42,931 bases of DNA from assembly GCA_905478855.1 (NCBI GenBank), contig CAJQKF010000043.1, positions 1 to 42,931 on the forward strand, given 5' to 3'. Under the pieces are notes generated by a model. That model had not been told where the DNA came from, searched no databases, and was given only the letters and a program-made list of their open reading frames with translations. The first letter of the stretch is position 1. Each line of letters starts with the position of its first letter. Shown here piece after piece: positions 36,344 through 42,931 of the stretch. Source of the stretch: an uncultured Gammaproteobacteria bacterium. Lineage in GTDB: Bacteria > Pseudomonadota > Gammaproteobacteria > Arenicellales > CAJQKF01. The position numbers and the translations under genes are program-made.

Positions 36344-37775
36344 ACGACCTTCAAAGTTTGATGCAAACCTTATTGTCATCGGAGCTGGCTCTGCCGGCTT
36401 AATAAGCGCATACATTGCCGCTACCGTAAAGGCCAAAGTAATTCTTATTGAATCAGATGAAATGGGCGGCGATTGCCTCAATTCTGGTTGTATTCCATCC
36501 AAAGCACTTATTGCAGCAGCAAACGCTGCGCACATAACACGGGATAGCCAGAAATATGGCGTGCATTGTGACTCAGTACGGATAAATTTTAGGGAGGTTA
36601 TGGCGCATGTTAAAACAGCAATAAGCACTATCGCTCCAAATGATTCAATGGAACGTTACCGTAAGCTTGGGGTTCAATGTATTGCCGGCCACGCCCGACT
36701 GACGGGTCCTTGGACTGTTAGTGTTAACGATCAGAACCTCACCGCTCGAAGCATTATAATAGCGACAGGGGCGGGACCAGCAATCCCACCATTAGCTGGG
36801 TTGGATGGTATTAACTACCTAACCTCAGATACGATATGGAACCTAGCGGAACTACCCAAACGACTTTGTATTCTTGGCGGTGGCCCCATCGGGTGTGAGC
36901 TGGCTCAAGCATTTTCACGCTTGGGCAGCGAAGTACACATTGTTGAGATGCAAGAGCGTCTGATGATAAATGAAGATCCAGACGTCTCTGATGTCATCGA
37001 ACATCGCTTCCTTAATGAAGGGATAACATTACACCTATCGTCTAGAGCCGAATCGGTAGTAAACAACCGTGTCACCTGCTCTAAGAACGATGGCCCATTT
37101 GATGTGGAATTCGACCAATTACTTGTGGCCACCGGCAGAAAGCCGCGAACCAGTGGATTTGGACTTGAAGAATTGGGTGTATGTATTAATCCGAATCAGT
37201 CACTTGCCGTTAATGGTTTCCTACAGACCAATTTTAAGCATATTCTAGCTTGTGGTGATGTTGCAGGACCCTATCAGTTTACCCACGCAGCATCACATCA
37301 AGCTTGGCACGCTTCGGTAAATGCACTTTTTGGCATGTTTAAGAAGTTTAAAGTGAACTATACCTATTTGCCGTGGACAACCTATACTCACCCCGAAGTG
37401 GCTCATATTGGACTAAACGAGATCGAAGCGACAAAGAAGAAGATTGAATATGAGCTCACCAAATTCCCTCTCAACGATCTCGATCGTGCGATTGCGGAGC
37501 AAAGAACCCAAGGTTTCATTAAAATCCTCACCCGTCCCGGTTCCGATAAAATCATCGGAACAACTATCGTCAGCCCATCGGCCGGTGAAATTATTGGTTT
37601 AGTCACACTTGCGATGAAAAACAAAATCGGTCTTAATGGCTTACTGTCACTTATCGTTCCCTACCCAGGATGGAACGAAACTATAAAACGAAGTGCCGGC
37701 GTTTGGAAACAAAAACATGCACCACAATGGCTTATGCCGTGGCTAAAGCGATTTCACTCCATGATGCGAAATTAA
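36333..37775 (+). CDS. Dihydrolipoamide dehydrogenase/mercuric reductase-like flavoprotein
   Basis: The 480-residue protein is a class I pyridine nucleotide-disulfide oxidoreductase. The FAD motif is VIGAGSAGLISA (15-26), and the redox-active pair C48/C53 lies in GGDCLNSGCIPSK. The NAD(P)H motif is CILGGGPIGCELAQ, and LACGDVAG completes the FAD site. The C-terminal dimer domain is present. Near the C-terminus the usual His-containing motif (H-P-x-P-T-x-x-E type) reads VPYPGWNE, so the catalytic base appears to be replaced by Val. The N-terminal HMA domain of true MerA is absent, and no mer genes are near, so mercury reduction is unlikely. It overlaps the TVP38 gene, suggesting a membrane-associated redox function. 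Confidence 0.85.
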   Translation: MTTKRPSKFDANLIVIGAGSAGLISAYIAATVKAKVILIESDEMGGDCLNSGCIPSKALIAAANAAHITRDSQKYGVHCDSVRINFREVMAHVKTAISTIAPNDSMERYRKLGVQCIAGHARLTGPWTVSVNDQNLTARSIIIATGAGPAIPPLAGLDGINYLTSDTIWNLAELPKRLCILGGGPIGCELAQAFSRLGSEVHIVEMQERLMINEDPDVSDVIEHRFLNEGITLHLSSRAESVVNNRVTCSKNDGPFDVEFDQLLVATGRKPRTSGFGLEELGVCINPNQSLAVNGFLQTNFKHILACGDVAGPYQFTHAASHQAWHASVNALFGMFKKFKVNYTYLPWTTYTHPEVAHIGLNEIEATKKKIEYELTKFPLNDLDRAIAEQRTQGFIKILTRPGSDKIIGTTIVSPSAGEIIGLVTLAMKNKIGLNGLLSLIVPYPGWNETIKRSAGVWKQKHAPQWLMPWLKRFHSMMRN

Positions 37776-37800
37776 TATCAAATTCCTTGTGAAGGTTTAT

Positions 37801-38247
37801 ATGAATAAAACTCATCCGAATATCACAACCAACAGGTTATTGTCAGTTTTTTTGGCGGTTACTTTATTTTTTTGCTTTTCGTATCTTTCTCAGGCAGACA
37901 TAACCATTATTGGAGAATGGTCGGGCGTTGATTCCGATGGCGAAAAAGCTACATTCGTATTTGGTGAAGACAATAGTGCCGAAATTCATTTTGAGGGCCT
38001 TCCACCATTAAGCACGCAAAATTTGACAAACGGTAGCGTGCAATGGTCCCGTAATGCGGCAAAGTACCCAATGGCTATCGATGTCATAATCATTATAGAT
38101 TCAGAGGAACGAAATAGAATACCTATGATTGCCCAATTCGTCGATAGCCATACATTGAAGATTCAAATTTCCCGGGATATGAAAACTCGGCCAAAAGGAT
38201 TCGACATAACCGATGCAGTCTTCCAAATAGTCACCACAAAACAATAA
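37801..38247 (+). CDS. Small exported protein of unknown function
   Basis: The 148-residue protein starts at the ATG at 37801, with GAAGG six bases upstream. A GTG at 37789 is less likely because it would overlap that ribosome site. A hydrophobic signal (LLSVFLAVTLFFCFSYLSQA) ends near residue 32. The mature part begins ITIIGEWSGVDSDGEKATFVFGED and looks beta-rich. I do not recognise a family. It follows the flavoprotein by 25 bases and may be in the same transcript. Confidence 0.7.
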   Translation: MNKTHPNITTNRLLSVFLAVTLFFCFSYLSQADITIIGEWSGVDSDGEKATFVFGEDNSAEIHFEGLPPLSTQNLTNGSVQWSRNAAKYPMAIDVIIIIDSEERNRIPMIAQFVDSHTLKIQISRDMKTRPKGFDITDAVFQIVTTKQ

Positions 38248-38330
38248 CAACCTGTTTCCTTAGTAACTAAGCGCCTTTTCTGGTTATTCTGCAGTCTACA
38301 AACAACAGATACCGGATCTATTCGGCTAAA

Positions 38331-38879
38331 TTAGTTGTTACGTTCCGTCCGGGTGGGACGAGCATCAAGACTAGTGGCATTGCGCGTGTGCCAGTATTCC
38401 TCTATTCCGTTTTCTCCATGATTCGATTCCCACTCGCGTAATTTATCTCTATCACCGGCGTAGTCATAGTAAGGTATTCCAAATCCACAAGATGTTTGCA
38501 CCAGATCAACGTCCAATTCGTAGATTTGCCTAGCTCCAATGCGTGACTCAAAATTTTCATAAAGGTTTTCCCACCTTTCGTCTTGTGGGTAAACCGCTGT
38601 AGCTGAACCGTATAGACGCAAAATTTTTGGAGAACCTTCGTATGCGCAAAACATGCGTGTCATGCGGGGGGCATCCAAAAGGTGTGCCGCAGTTTCATTA
38701 CCGCTACCAGTCAAATTTAACCAGATAACTTTAGTTGGACTGACTACACGTAAAGTATCGCTTCCCTTGGGCGAAAGATTAACTCGCCCCTCTGCAGCGG
38801 CAGTCGCACAAAAATATATTTTTTGCGCTTCGATAAAAGATCTATGGTCATCAGTAATGCTGTCGTATTTTTTACCCAT
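38331..38879 (-). CDS. Pyridoxamine 5'-phosphate oxidase (PPOX) family protein
   Basis: The protein is 182 residues from the ATG at 38879. The frame runs 17 codons further upstream without family support. MGKKYDSITDDHRSFIEAQKIYFCATAAAEGRVNLSPKG is the characteristic opening of a PPOX/FMN-binding split-barrel subfamily, followed by VIWLNLTGSGNETAAHL and RMFCAYEGSPKILRLYG. It may bind FMN, F420 or haem-like cofactors. The substrate is unknown. It is divergent from the malonyltransferase gene. Confidence 0.87.
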   Translation of the reverse strand: MGKKYDSITDDHRSFIEAQKIYFCATAAAEGRVNLSPKGSDTLRVVSPTKVIWLNLTGSGNETAAHLLDAPRMTRMFCAYEGSPKILRLYGSATAVYPQDERWENLYENFESRIGARQIYELDVDLVQTSCGFGIPYYDYAGDRDKLREWESNHGENGIEEYWHTRNATSLDARPTRTERNN

Positions 38880-38958
38880 GGTAGATTTTTCCTGTATAAA
38901 TTCGTCAAAGTGAACCGGTGTTCTATACAATACGGCTATTTAATATAAGGACAACACA

Positions 38959-39936
38959 ATGCCGCATATTCTTGAAAACCATCTATTTTTATTTCCAGGT
39001 CAGGGATCCCAATATCCAGGGATCGGTAGCGATTTATTCGCCAGCGAGTCTGTTGTTCGCACTGTATACGAAAATGCGAGCGATGTTCTAGGCTACGACA
39101 TGGCAAAACTCGCATTTGAAGACCCGGATAGTTGTATTAATTTTACGCGCTACACTCAACCAGTTCTGTTAACGCATTCTATTGCGTGTCTGCGAGCATT
39201 AGAGTCTCGTGTTGGTCAACCCCTTCAGCCTGGCGGTGTCGCTGGACACAGCCTCGGCGAATACAGCGCTTTGGTTGCGGCCGAATCGATTAGTTTTGAT
39301 GACGCCTTGAACCTGGTCGCAACTCGTGGAGAACTTATGAGCAAGCATGGGCAAGGTGAAATGGAAGCTCTACCAGTCGATATTGAAACAGCACAGAAGT
39401 GGTCAGACCGGTTTTACTGCGCAATCGCAGCCTGCAATATGCCCGATCAAACTGTGGTCGGTGGCAGCAGCACAGACCTAGACAATCTCGCAGCAAACTT
39501 TGCAGAAGAAAATCCACGACGTAAAACAGCCCGACTTAAAACTGAAGGCGCATTTCACACATACTACATGGTTGCTGCCGCTTCCGAGTTTCGCCAACAC
39601 TTAGATCAAGCAAATATTTCCGCTCCAAAGACTAAAGCGCTTTCAAACTATACAGGACAATTTCATGATGATACTGCAGATGGTATTCGGACTAGACTAT
39701 TTTTCCAACTATTTCATCCGGTTCTATGGAACCAAAACCTAGTTAATGCAGTAGAGTCAGGATTAAGTCAAATTATTGAATTTGGCGGGGGAATAGGAAA
39801 AGGCGAATTACCCCGGGAAAAACGAGCGAATCTTGAGGGCATCGTAAAGAAAACATTCCGTCGTAGCGAGACACCACCCCAGTATTCCGCTGTTATTAAT
39901 AGTGAAACTCTGGATAAAGTCACCGAACAGTTCTAG
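38959..39936 (+). CDS. ACP S-malonyltransferase (FabD-like)
   Basis: The 325-residue protein has the acyltransferase fold: LFPGQGSQYPGIG (11-23), the nucleophile S98 in GHSLGEYSAL, the carboxylate-binding arginine about R123 in ATRGELM, and the histidine about H200 in GAFHT. These fit malonyl-CoA:ACP transferases. It is not with fabH/fabG/acpP as the housekeeping fabD usually is, so it could be a second copy or one serving a polyketide-type pathway. No PKS gene is visible. It is followed by the NRDE gene after 12 bases. Confidence 0.88.
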   Translation: MPHILENHLFLFPGQGSQYPGIGSDLFASESVVRTVYENASDVLGYDMAKLAFEDPDSCINFTRYTQPVLLTHSIACLRALESRVGQPLQPGGVAGHSLGEYSALVAAESISFDDALNLVATRGELMSKHGQGEMEALPVDIETAQKWSDRFYCAIAACNMPDQTVVGGSSTDLDNLAANFAEENPRRKTARLKTEGAFHTYYMVAAASEFRQHLDQANISAPKTKALSNYTGQFHDDTADGIRTRLFFQLFHPVLWNQNLVNAVESGLSQIIEFGGGIGKGELPREKRANLEGIVKKTFRRSETPPQYSAVINSETLDKVTEQF

Positions 39937-39948
39937 TCGATCTACAGT

Positions 39949-40716
39949 ATGTGTTTCGTTCTAGTGGCATGGAAAAGTCTTAATACCATGCCACTTATAA
40001 TTGCAGCCAATAGAGACGAAAATTATGCAAGACCAACACGTGCTTTGCATAAATGGCCAACACCCGAACCTATCTATGCCGGGAAGGATATTGAAGCCGG
40101 TGGCACTTGGTTTGGTATCAACCAGAATGGTCGATTTGCTATTGTTACCAATATTAGAAGCAAGAACCATTTCGAGTTAGGCAACAGAACACGAGGGGAT
40201 TTAGTCACTCTGTTCCTAAAGTCTTCAGCGACTGTAGGAAATTTTGCAGAACAACTGCTGACCCAAAAGAACGACTATAAGCCATTTAACTTATTGTTCG
40301 GAAATGAAGATCAACTGTGCTTCATCAATCAACGATCCACCACTGTCAATATTTTGAATCCTGGATTATACGCACTCAGTAATGCTTCTCTGGATACACC
40401 ATGGCCAAAGGCAGTCGACGGGAAAAAAGCCTTTAGCGACGTCCTAAAAAAATATGGAGCCAATACAGAATTACTCTTCGAGTGTTTGTATGATGAGTCC
40501 ATCTACGCTGACAACGAACTTCCAGACACGGGTGTTCCACTTTTTTTAGAAAGACAGTTGTCCGCCCGTTTTATTAATGGAGAAAACTATGGAACACGTT
40601 CATCGACTATTTGTACATTCGATTCCAAACATATGGCAACAGTAGAAGAACGCAACCACAATGGGAAACTAACAGGGGACATAAATTCACGTTTCACGTT
40701 ACCTTTATACCCCTGA
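39949..40716 (+). CDS. NRDE (TANGO2-type) family protein
   Basis: The 255-residue protein starts MCFVLVAW, contains the name-giving NRDE motif (21-24), and has AGGTWFGINQNGRFAIVTNIR. The second-residue Cys is the place of the nucleophile in Ntn-hydrolase-like proteins. TANGO2 homologues have been linked to haem or lipid handling in eukaryotes. The bacterial function is uncertain. It is probably cotranscribed with the FabD-like gene. Its last 12 bases overlap the end of the convergent hydantoinase gene. Confidence 0.9.
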   Translation: MCFVLVAWKSLNTMPLIIAANRDENYARPTRALHKWPTPEPIYAGKDIEAGGTWFGINQNGRFAIVTNIRSKNHFELGNRTRGDLVTLFLKSSATVGNFAEQLLTQKNDYKPFNLLFGNEDQLCFINQRSTTVNILNPGLYALSNASLDTPWPKAVDGKKAFSDVLKKYGANTELLFECLYDESIYADNELPDTGVPLFLERQLSARFINGENYGTRSSTICTFDSKHMATVEERNHNGKLTGDINSRFTLPLYP

Positions 40717-42705
40717 ACCAGGCACACCGGTAGCCGTTGCACATACTGTTGCTTCAAAAAACACGGATCCATCGATATCGTGGTCAACCTTGTTCTGATA
40801 AGTTTCCACAAATACTTCACATGATTGCGCTCCTGCCCTGTGAGCTAACACTTCTGCATTTTCCCGAGCTAATTTTTCTGCATGCCCTAAAGCATCGCTT
40901 AGCACACCAAAGTCTTTTGGTCCATCAGTTGTATACACACGAAAAATTCCTTGAGAAGGCTGTGTTACGGTTAGACGGGAGCGTTGTACTACTTTACTCG
41001 CAACCGATCCTACCGCTCCGGCCACACCCGCATTTTCAGGTACATTCAATTCCATGGATAGCTTAATCGCGGCCTCCGGGAAGAACACTTGCGCCGGAGC
41101 GCCTACCGCAATAAGTGGATATTTATCGTTAAACGATACGGAAAATATTTTGTTACCTTCATATCCAAGTACGTTTGAAAGAAACCGCACTAATTCATCG
41201 GCTGGTGCCTTCTGTTTACCATCTAACTCACGAACACCTGTGCGCACCAGTGCCTCACAAATCAACTCGTTCATGCGTTGCATCACAGTTTCAGCCGGGC
41301 CATTCTCATCACCGTCTTGCCACTTTCCAAAACCATATCTATGACGCATTTGCCGAGCCCAAATGCGCGCTGCAATAACCGCAGCATCACGATTCCAGTG
41401 AGAGGATGTGCCTAGCACATGAGCGGCATCGGTAGGAGTAAAACCACTATAAATGGCAAGTCCCTTCCGCACCAAACGCGCTAATGCGCGAGCCGCCGCT
41501 GAGCTTCCTGCCGATAAATCCTCTACCACAATCGGTTTTCCGGAATCAAGCTGCTTCCATACATCCAATTCCAGTCCTTCAAGTGAATTCACTACTACCG
41601 GATCATTATATAATTTTATCGCAAACCGCAATAAACGGGGAGAGGAGCCCATCTTTTCCTGGGCAAGAAGTACTGGCATAACATCGGGATATTGATCAGC
41701 AAGCAGACATGTAGGAACAACTCGTCTTGGACCAATACCTATACCTTCGCCGCCTGAAAACCGAATTTCGCTGTCTCCTCCTAAGCCAATTGAATAAACA
41801 CTAAGTGTCTCGACCATGGGGTGCCAATCTCCAACTAGAGCACCATCCACTCGGGTTTCCGGAATACCGTTAGTAATTATTGCGATATCGGTGGTAGTAC
41901 CCCCCATATCGGCCACCAAAGCATCTTGTTGGCCACTTAAGAAACATGCTCCTACAACACTGGCCGCTGGCCCGGAAAGTACAGTATCCACCGGACGCTC
42001 AAGTACAGTATCAACACTTACTAACGAGCCATCACCCTTTACCATCATTAACGGTGCATCAATCTTTAGTGCATCCAGACGGTCAAGAACCGCATCTACT
42101 AAACTCTTAATAAACGGTGTAAGTCGAGCATTCAGGGCGGCAGTAAGTGCACGACGAGGAGCATTTAGACTGGCCGATAATTCATGCCCACAGGTTATAG
42201 GTTTATCACATATCGATTTAACTAGTGCTTTCAACGCCAATTCATGAGCCGGGTTTCGCACCCCGAACATTGACGATATCGCAAACGCAGATACTTCGTT
42301 GGCATGTTTACGAATAGCCCGCTCGGCTCCCTCTGCGTCCAGCTGACAAAGCTCGAAACCACCAGCATTGTGCCCACCCTTTAGTAAAATCACAGGATCG
42401 TTTCTTAGCACCTCAGATAACCCACTTTTGTTAACCTGAGCTGCCGAATAACCGGGTAACAAGGTACAAATAGGCGCGCCACGTTCTTCAACAACAGCAT
42501 TAGTTGCCAACGTCGTAGATACCGAGACTATTTCAATCGGCGCATGCGCGCTCAACGGAAGCTGAGATAAGGCTCCACCGATACCTAGTGATAAATCATG
42601 GGGTGTGGTTAAGGACTTTGCCGTCGCAATTACACCATCAATGTCGCTGTATAAAACGGCATCAGTATATGTTCCACCTGTGTCTACACCAATTTTAAAT
42701 GTCAT
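40705..42705 (-). CDS. Hydantoinase/oxoprolinase family protein, HyuA type
   Basis: The protein is 666 residues from the ATG at 42705. The frame extends 43 codons upstream into sequence next to the IS30 fragment, with no family similarity. The N-terminus FKIGVDTGGTYTDAVL is the ATPase phosphate-binding site of the ASKHA-fold HyuA/oxoprolinase family. VADMGGTTTDIAIITNG in the middle is the second nucleotide motif. These enzymes use ATP to open cyclic amides such as hydantoins or 5-oxoproline. The usual HyuB partner is not in the window, so it may act alone or with an unlinked subunit. The start is supported by the family N-terminus. Confidence 0.9.
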   Translation of the reverse strand: MTFKIGVDTGGTYTDAVLYSDIDGVIATAKSLTTPHDLSLGIGGALSQLPLSAHAPIEIVSVSTTLATNAVVEERGAPICTLLPGYSAAQVNKSGLSEVLRNDPVILLKGGHNAGGFELCQLDAEGAERAIRKHANEVSAFAISSMFGVRNPAHELALKALVKSICDKPITCGHELSASLNAPRRALTAALNARLTPFIKSLVDAVLDRLDALKIDAPLMMVKGDGSLVSVDTVLERPVDTVLSGPAASVVGACFLSGQQDALVADMGGTTTDIAIITNGIPETRVDGALVGDWHPMVETLSVYSIGLGGDSEIRFSGGEGIGIGPRRVVPTCLLADQYPDVMPVLLAQEKMGSSPRLLRFAIKLYNDPVVVNSLEGLELDVWKQLDSGKPIVVEDLSAGSSAAARALARLVRKGLAIYSGFTPTDAAHVLGTSSHWNRDAAVIAARIWARQMRHRYGFGKWQDGDENGPAETVMQRMNELICEALVRTGVRELDGKQKAPADELVRFLSNVLGYEGNKIFSVSFNDKYPLIAVGAPAQVFFPEAAIKLSMELNVPENAGVAGAVGSVASKVVQRSRLTVTQPSQGIFRVYTTDGPKDFGVLSDALGHAEKLARENAEVLAHRAGAQSCEVFVETYQNKVDHDIDGSVFFEATVCATATGVPGSGV

Positions 42706-42812
42706 AGGGTTATTATTTATTGAATCAAAATTAATCGAAATTACTTCGATGAGAGGATTACGGATTGTACTGCTACGCTCTGTCTCACAATCGACCAAAA
42801 CATGCTGCGAAC

Positions 42813-42929
42813 TCAACCGATCAACGCAACACATGAATTAAACCGCTCGGCAGGTGTTTCATATTCTAACGTTTTTCGGGGTCTTTCGTTAAGTCGTCTT
42901 GCCACCTTATTTAGCTGAGCTTGTGAATG
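42813..42929 (-). mobile_element. 3' end of an IS30-family transposase gene (runs off the window)
   Basis: Reading the - strand from the right edge gives an open frame of 38 residues ending in TGA at 42813-42815. It includes [20 protein letters not shown] followed by [11 protein letters not shown]. The N-x-RPRKTL-x-x-x-TPAE-x-F motif is the C-terminal end of IS30-family transposases, beyond the DDE catalytic core. The rest lies beyond 42931, so intactness cannot be judged. The end of the element should lie within the next hundred bases (42706-42812), but I could not define the terminal inverted repeat. The element sits just upstream of the hydantoinase start and may affect its promoter. Confidence 0.82.
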
Positions 42930-42931
42930 CG

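Noticed and set aside
36333..37775. Mercury resistance gene merA
   Set aside because: There is no HMA domain, no C-terminal Cys pair and no mer neighbours. The TVP38 overlap points to another subfamily.
40705..42834. Hydantoinase start at 42834
   Set aside because: The first 43 codons run into the edge of the IS30 fragment and have no family match. The ATG at 42705 gives the standard DTGG N-terminus.

Overview
The window reads as a chromosomal segment of a gammaproteobacterium of moderate to low GC, with dense genes and short spacers. The evidence is gene order: ftsY-ftsE-ftsX-rpoH, rsmD-coaD-ferredoxin, lysM-dprA-smg-topA divergent from def-fmt, and DUF4390-ntrY-ntrX-trkA-trkH are all typical of that class. 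I cannot name the genus from the sequence alone. Several genes appear to use TTG or GTG starts.

Layout. (1) 1-5905 is a complete selenocysteine cassette: selA, selB, the tRNA-Sec gene selC and a selD fused to an N-terminal flavin oxidoreductase, all on the + strand and nearly contiguous. The selB frame ends inside selC. (2) 6006-9631 holds four unlinked accessory genes: a gamma-glutamylcyclotransferase-like protein, a soluble PDC/Cache-type sensor, a 2-oxoglutarate/Fe(II) oxygenase and a DUF3530 alpha/beta hydrolase. (3) 9756-14957 (- strand) is lysM-dprA-smg-topA. It is divergent from def-fmt-DUF4390-ntrY-ntrX-trkA-trkH (15106-23662), which covers translation initiation, a membrane-linked two-component system and K+ uptake. 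(4) 23639-27259 (- strand) is argG followed by two glycosyltransferase-like genes of the TIGR04283/TIGR04282 type and a GT9 heptosyltransferase-like gene, apparently translationally coupled. argF lies divergently and ends in a clear intrinsic terminator. (5) 28460-32049 (- strand) is ftsY-ftsE-ftsX-rpoH, with a near-perfect CIRCE operator in the rpoH leader. It is divergent from rsmD-coaD-ferredoxin. (6) 33695-35299 is an OmpA-like coiled-coil protein with recent 63-bp tandem repeats. (7) 35663-42705 holds a TVP38/TMEM64 membrane protein with an overlapping disulfide-reductase-like flavoprotein, a small exported protein, a PPOX-family protein, an orphan malonyltransferase, an NRDE protein and a HyuA-type hydantoinase. 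(8) The right edge carries the C-terminal end of an IS30-family transposase, running off the window.

The strongest regulatory observation is the CIRCE element upstream of rpoH. It would place the heat-shock sigma factor under the HrcA repressor. Other points of note are the selB/selC overlap, unpaired positions in the tRNA-Sec stems, a hairpin leader before selA, an NtrX lacking the GAFTGA loop, and dyad elements in the argG/argF spacer. No selenoprotein gene was recognised in the window, so the targets of the selenocysteine machinery must lie elsewhere. No CRISPR array, rRNA operon, prophage or obvious new defence system was seen.
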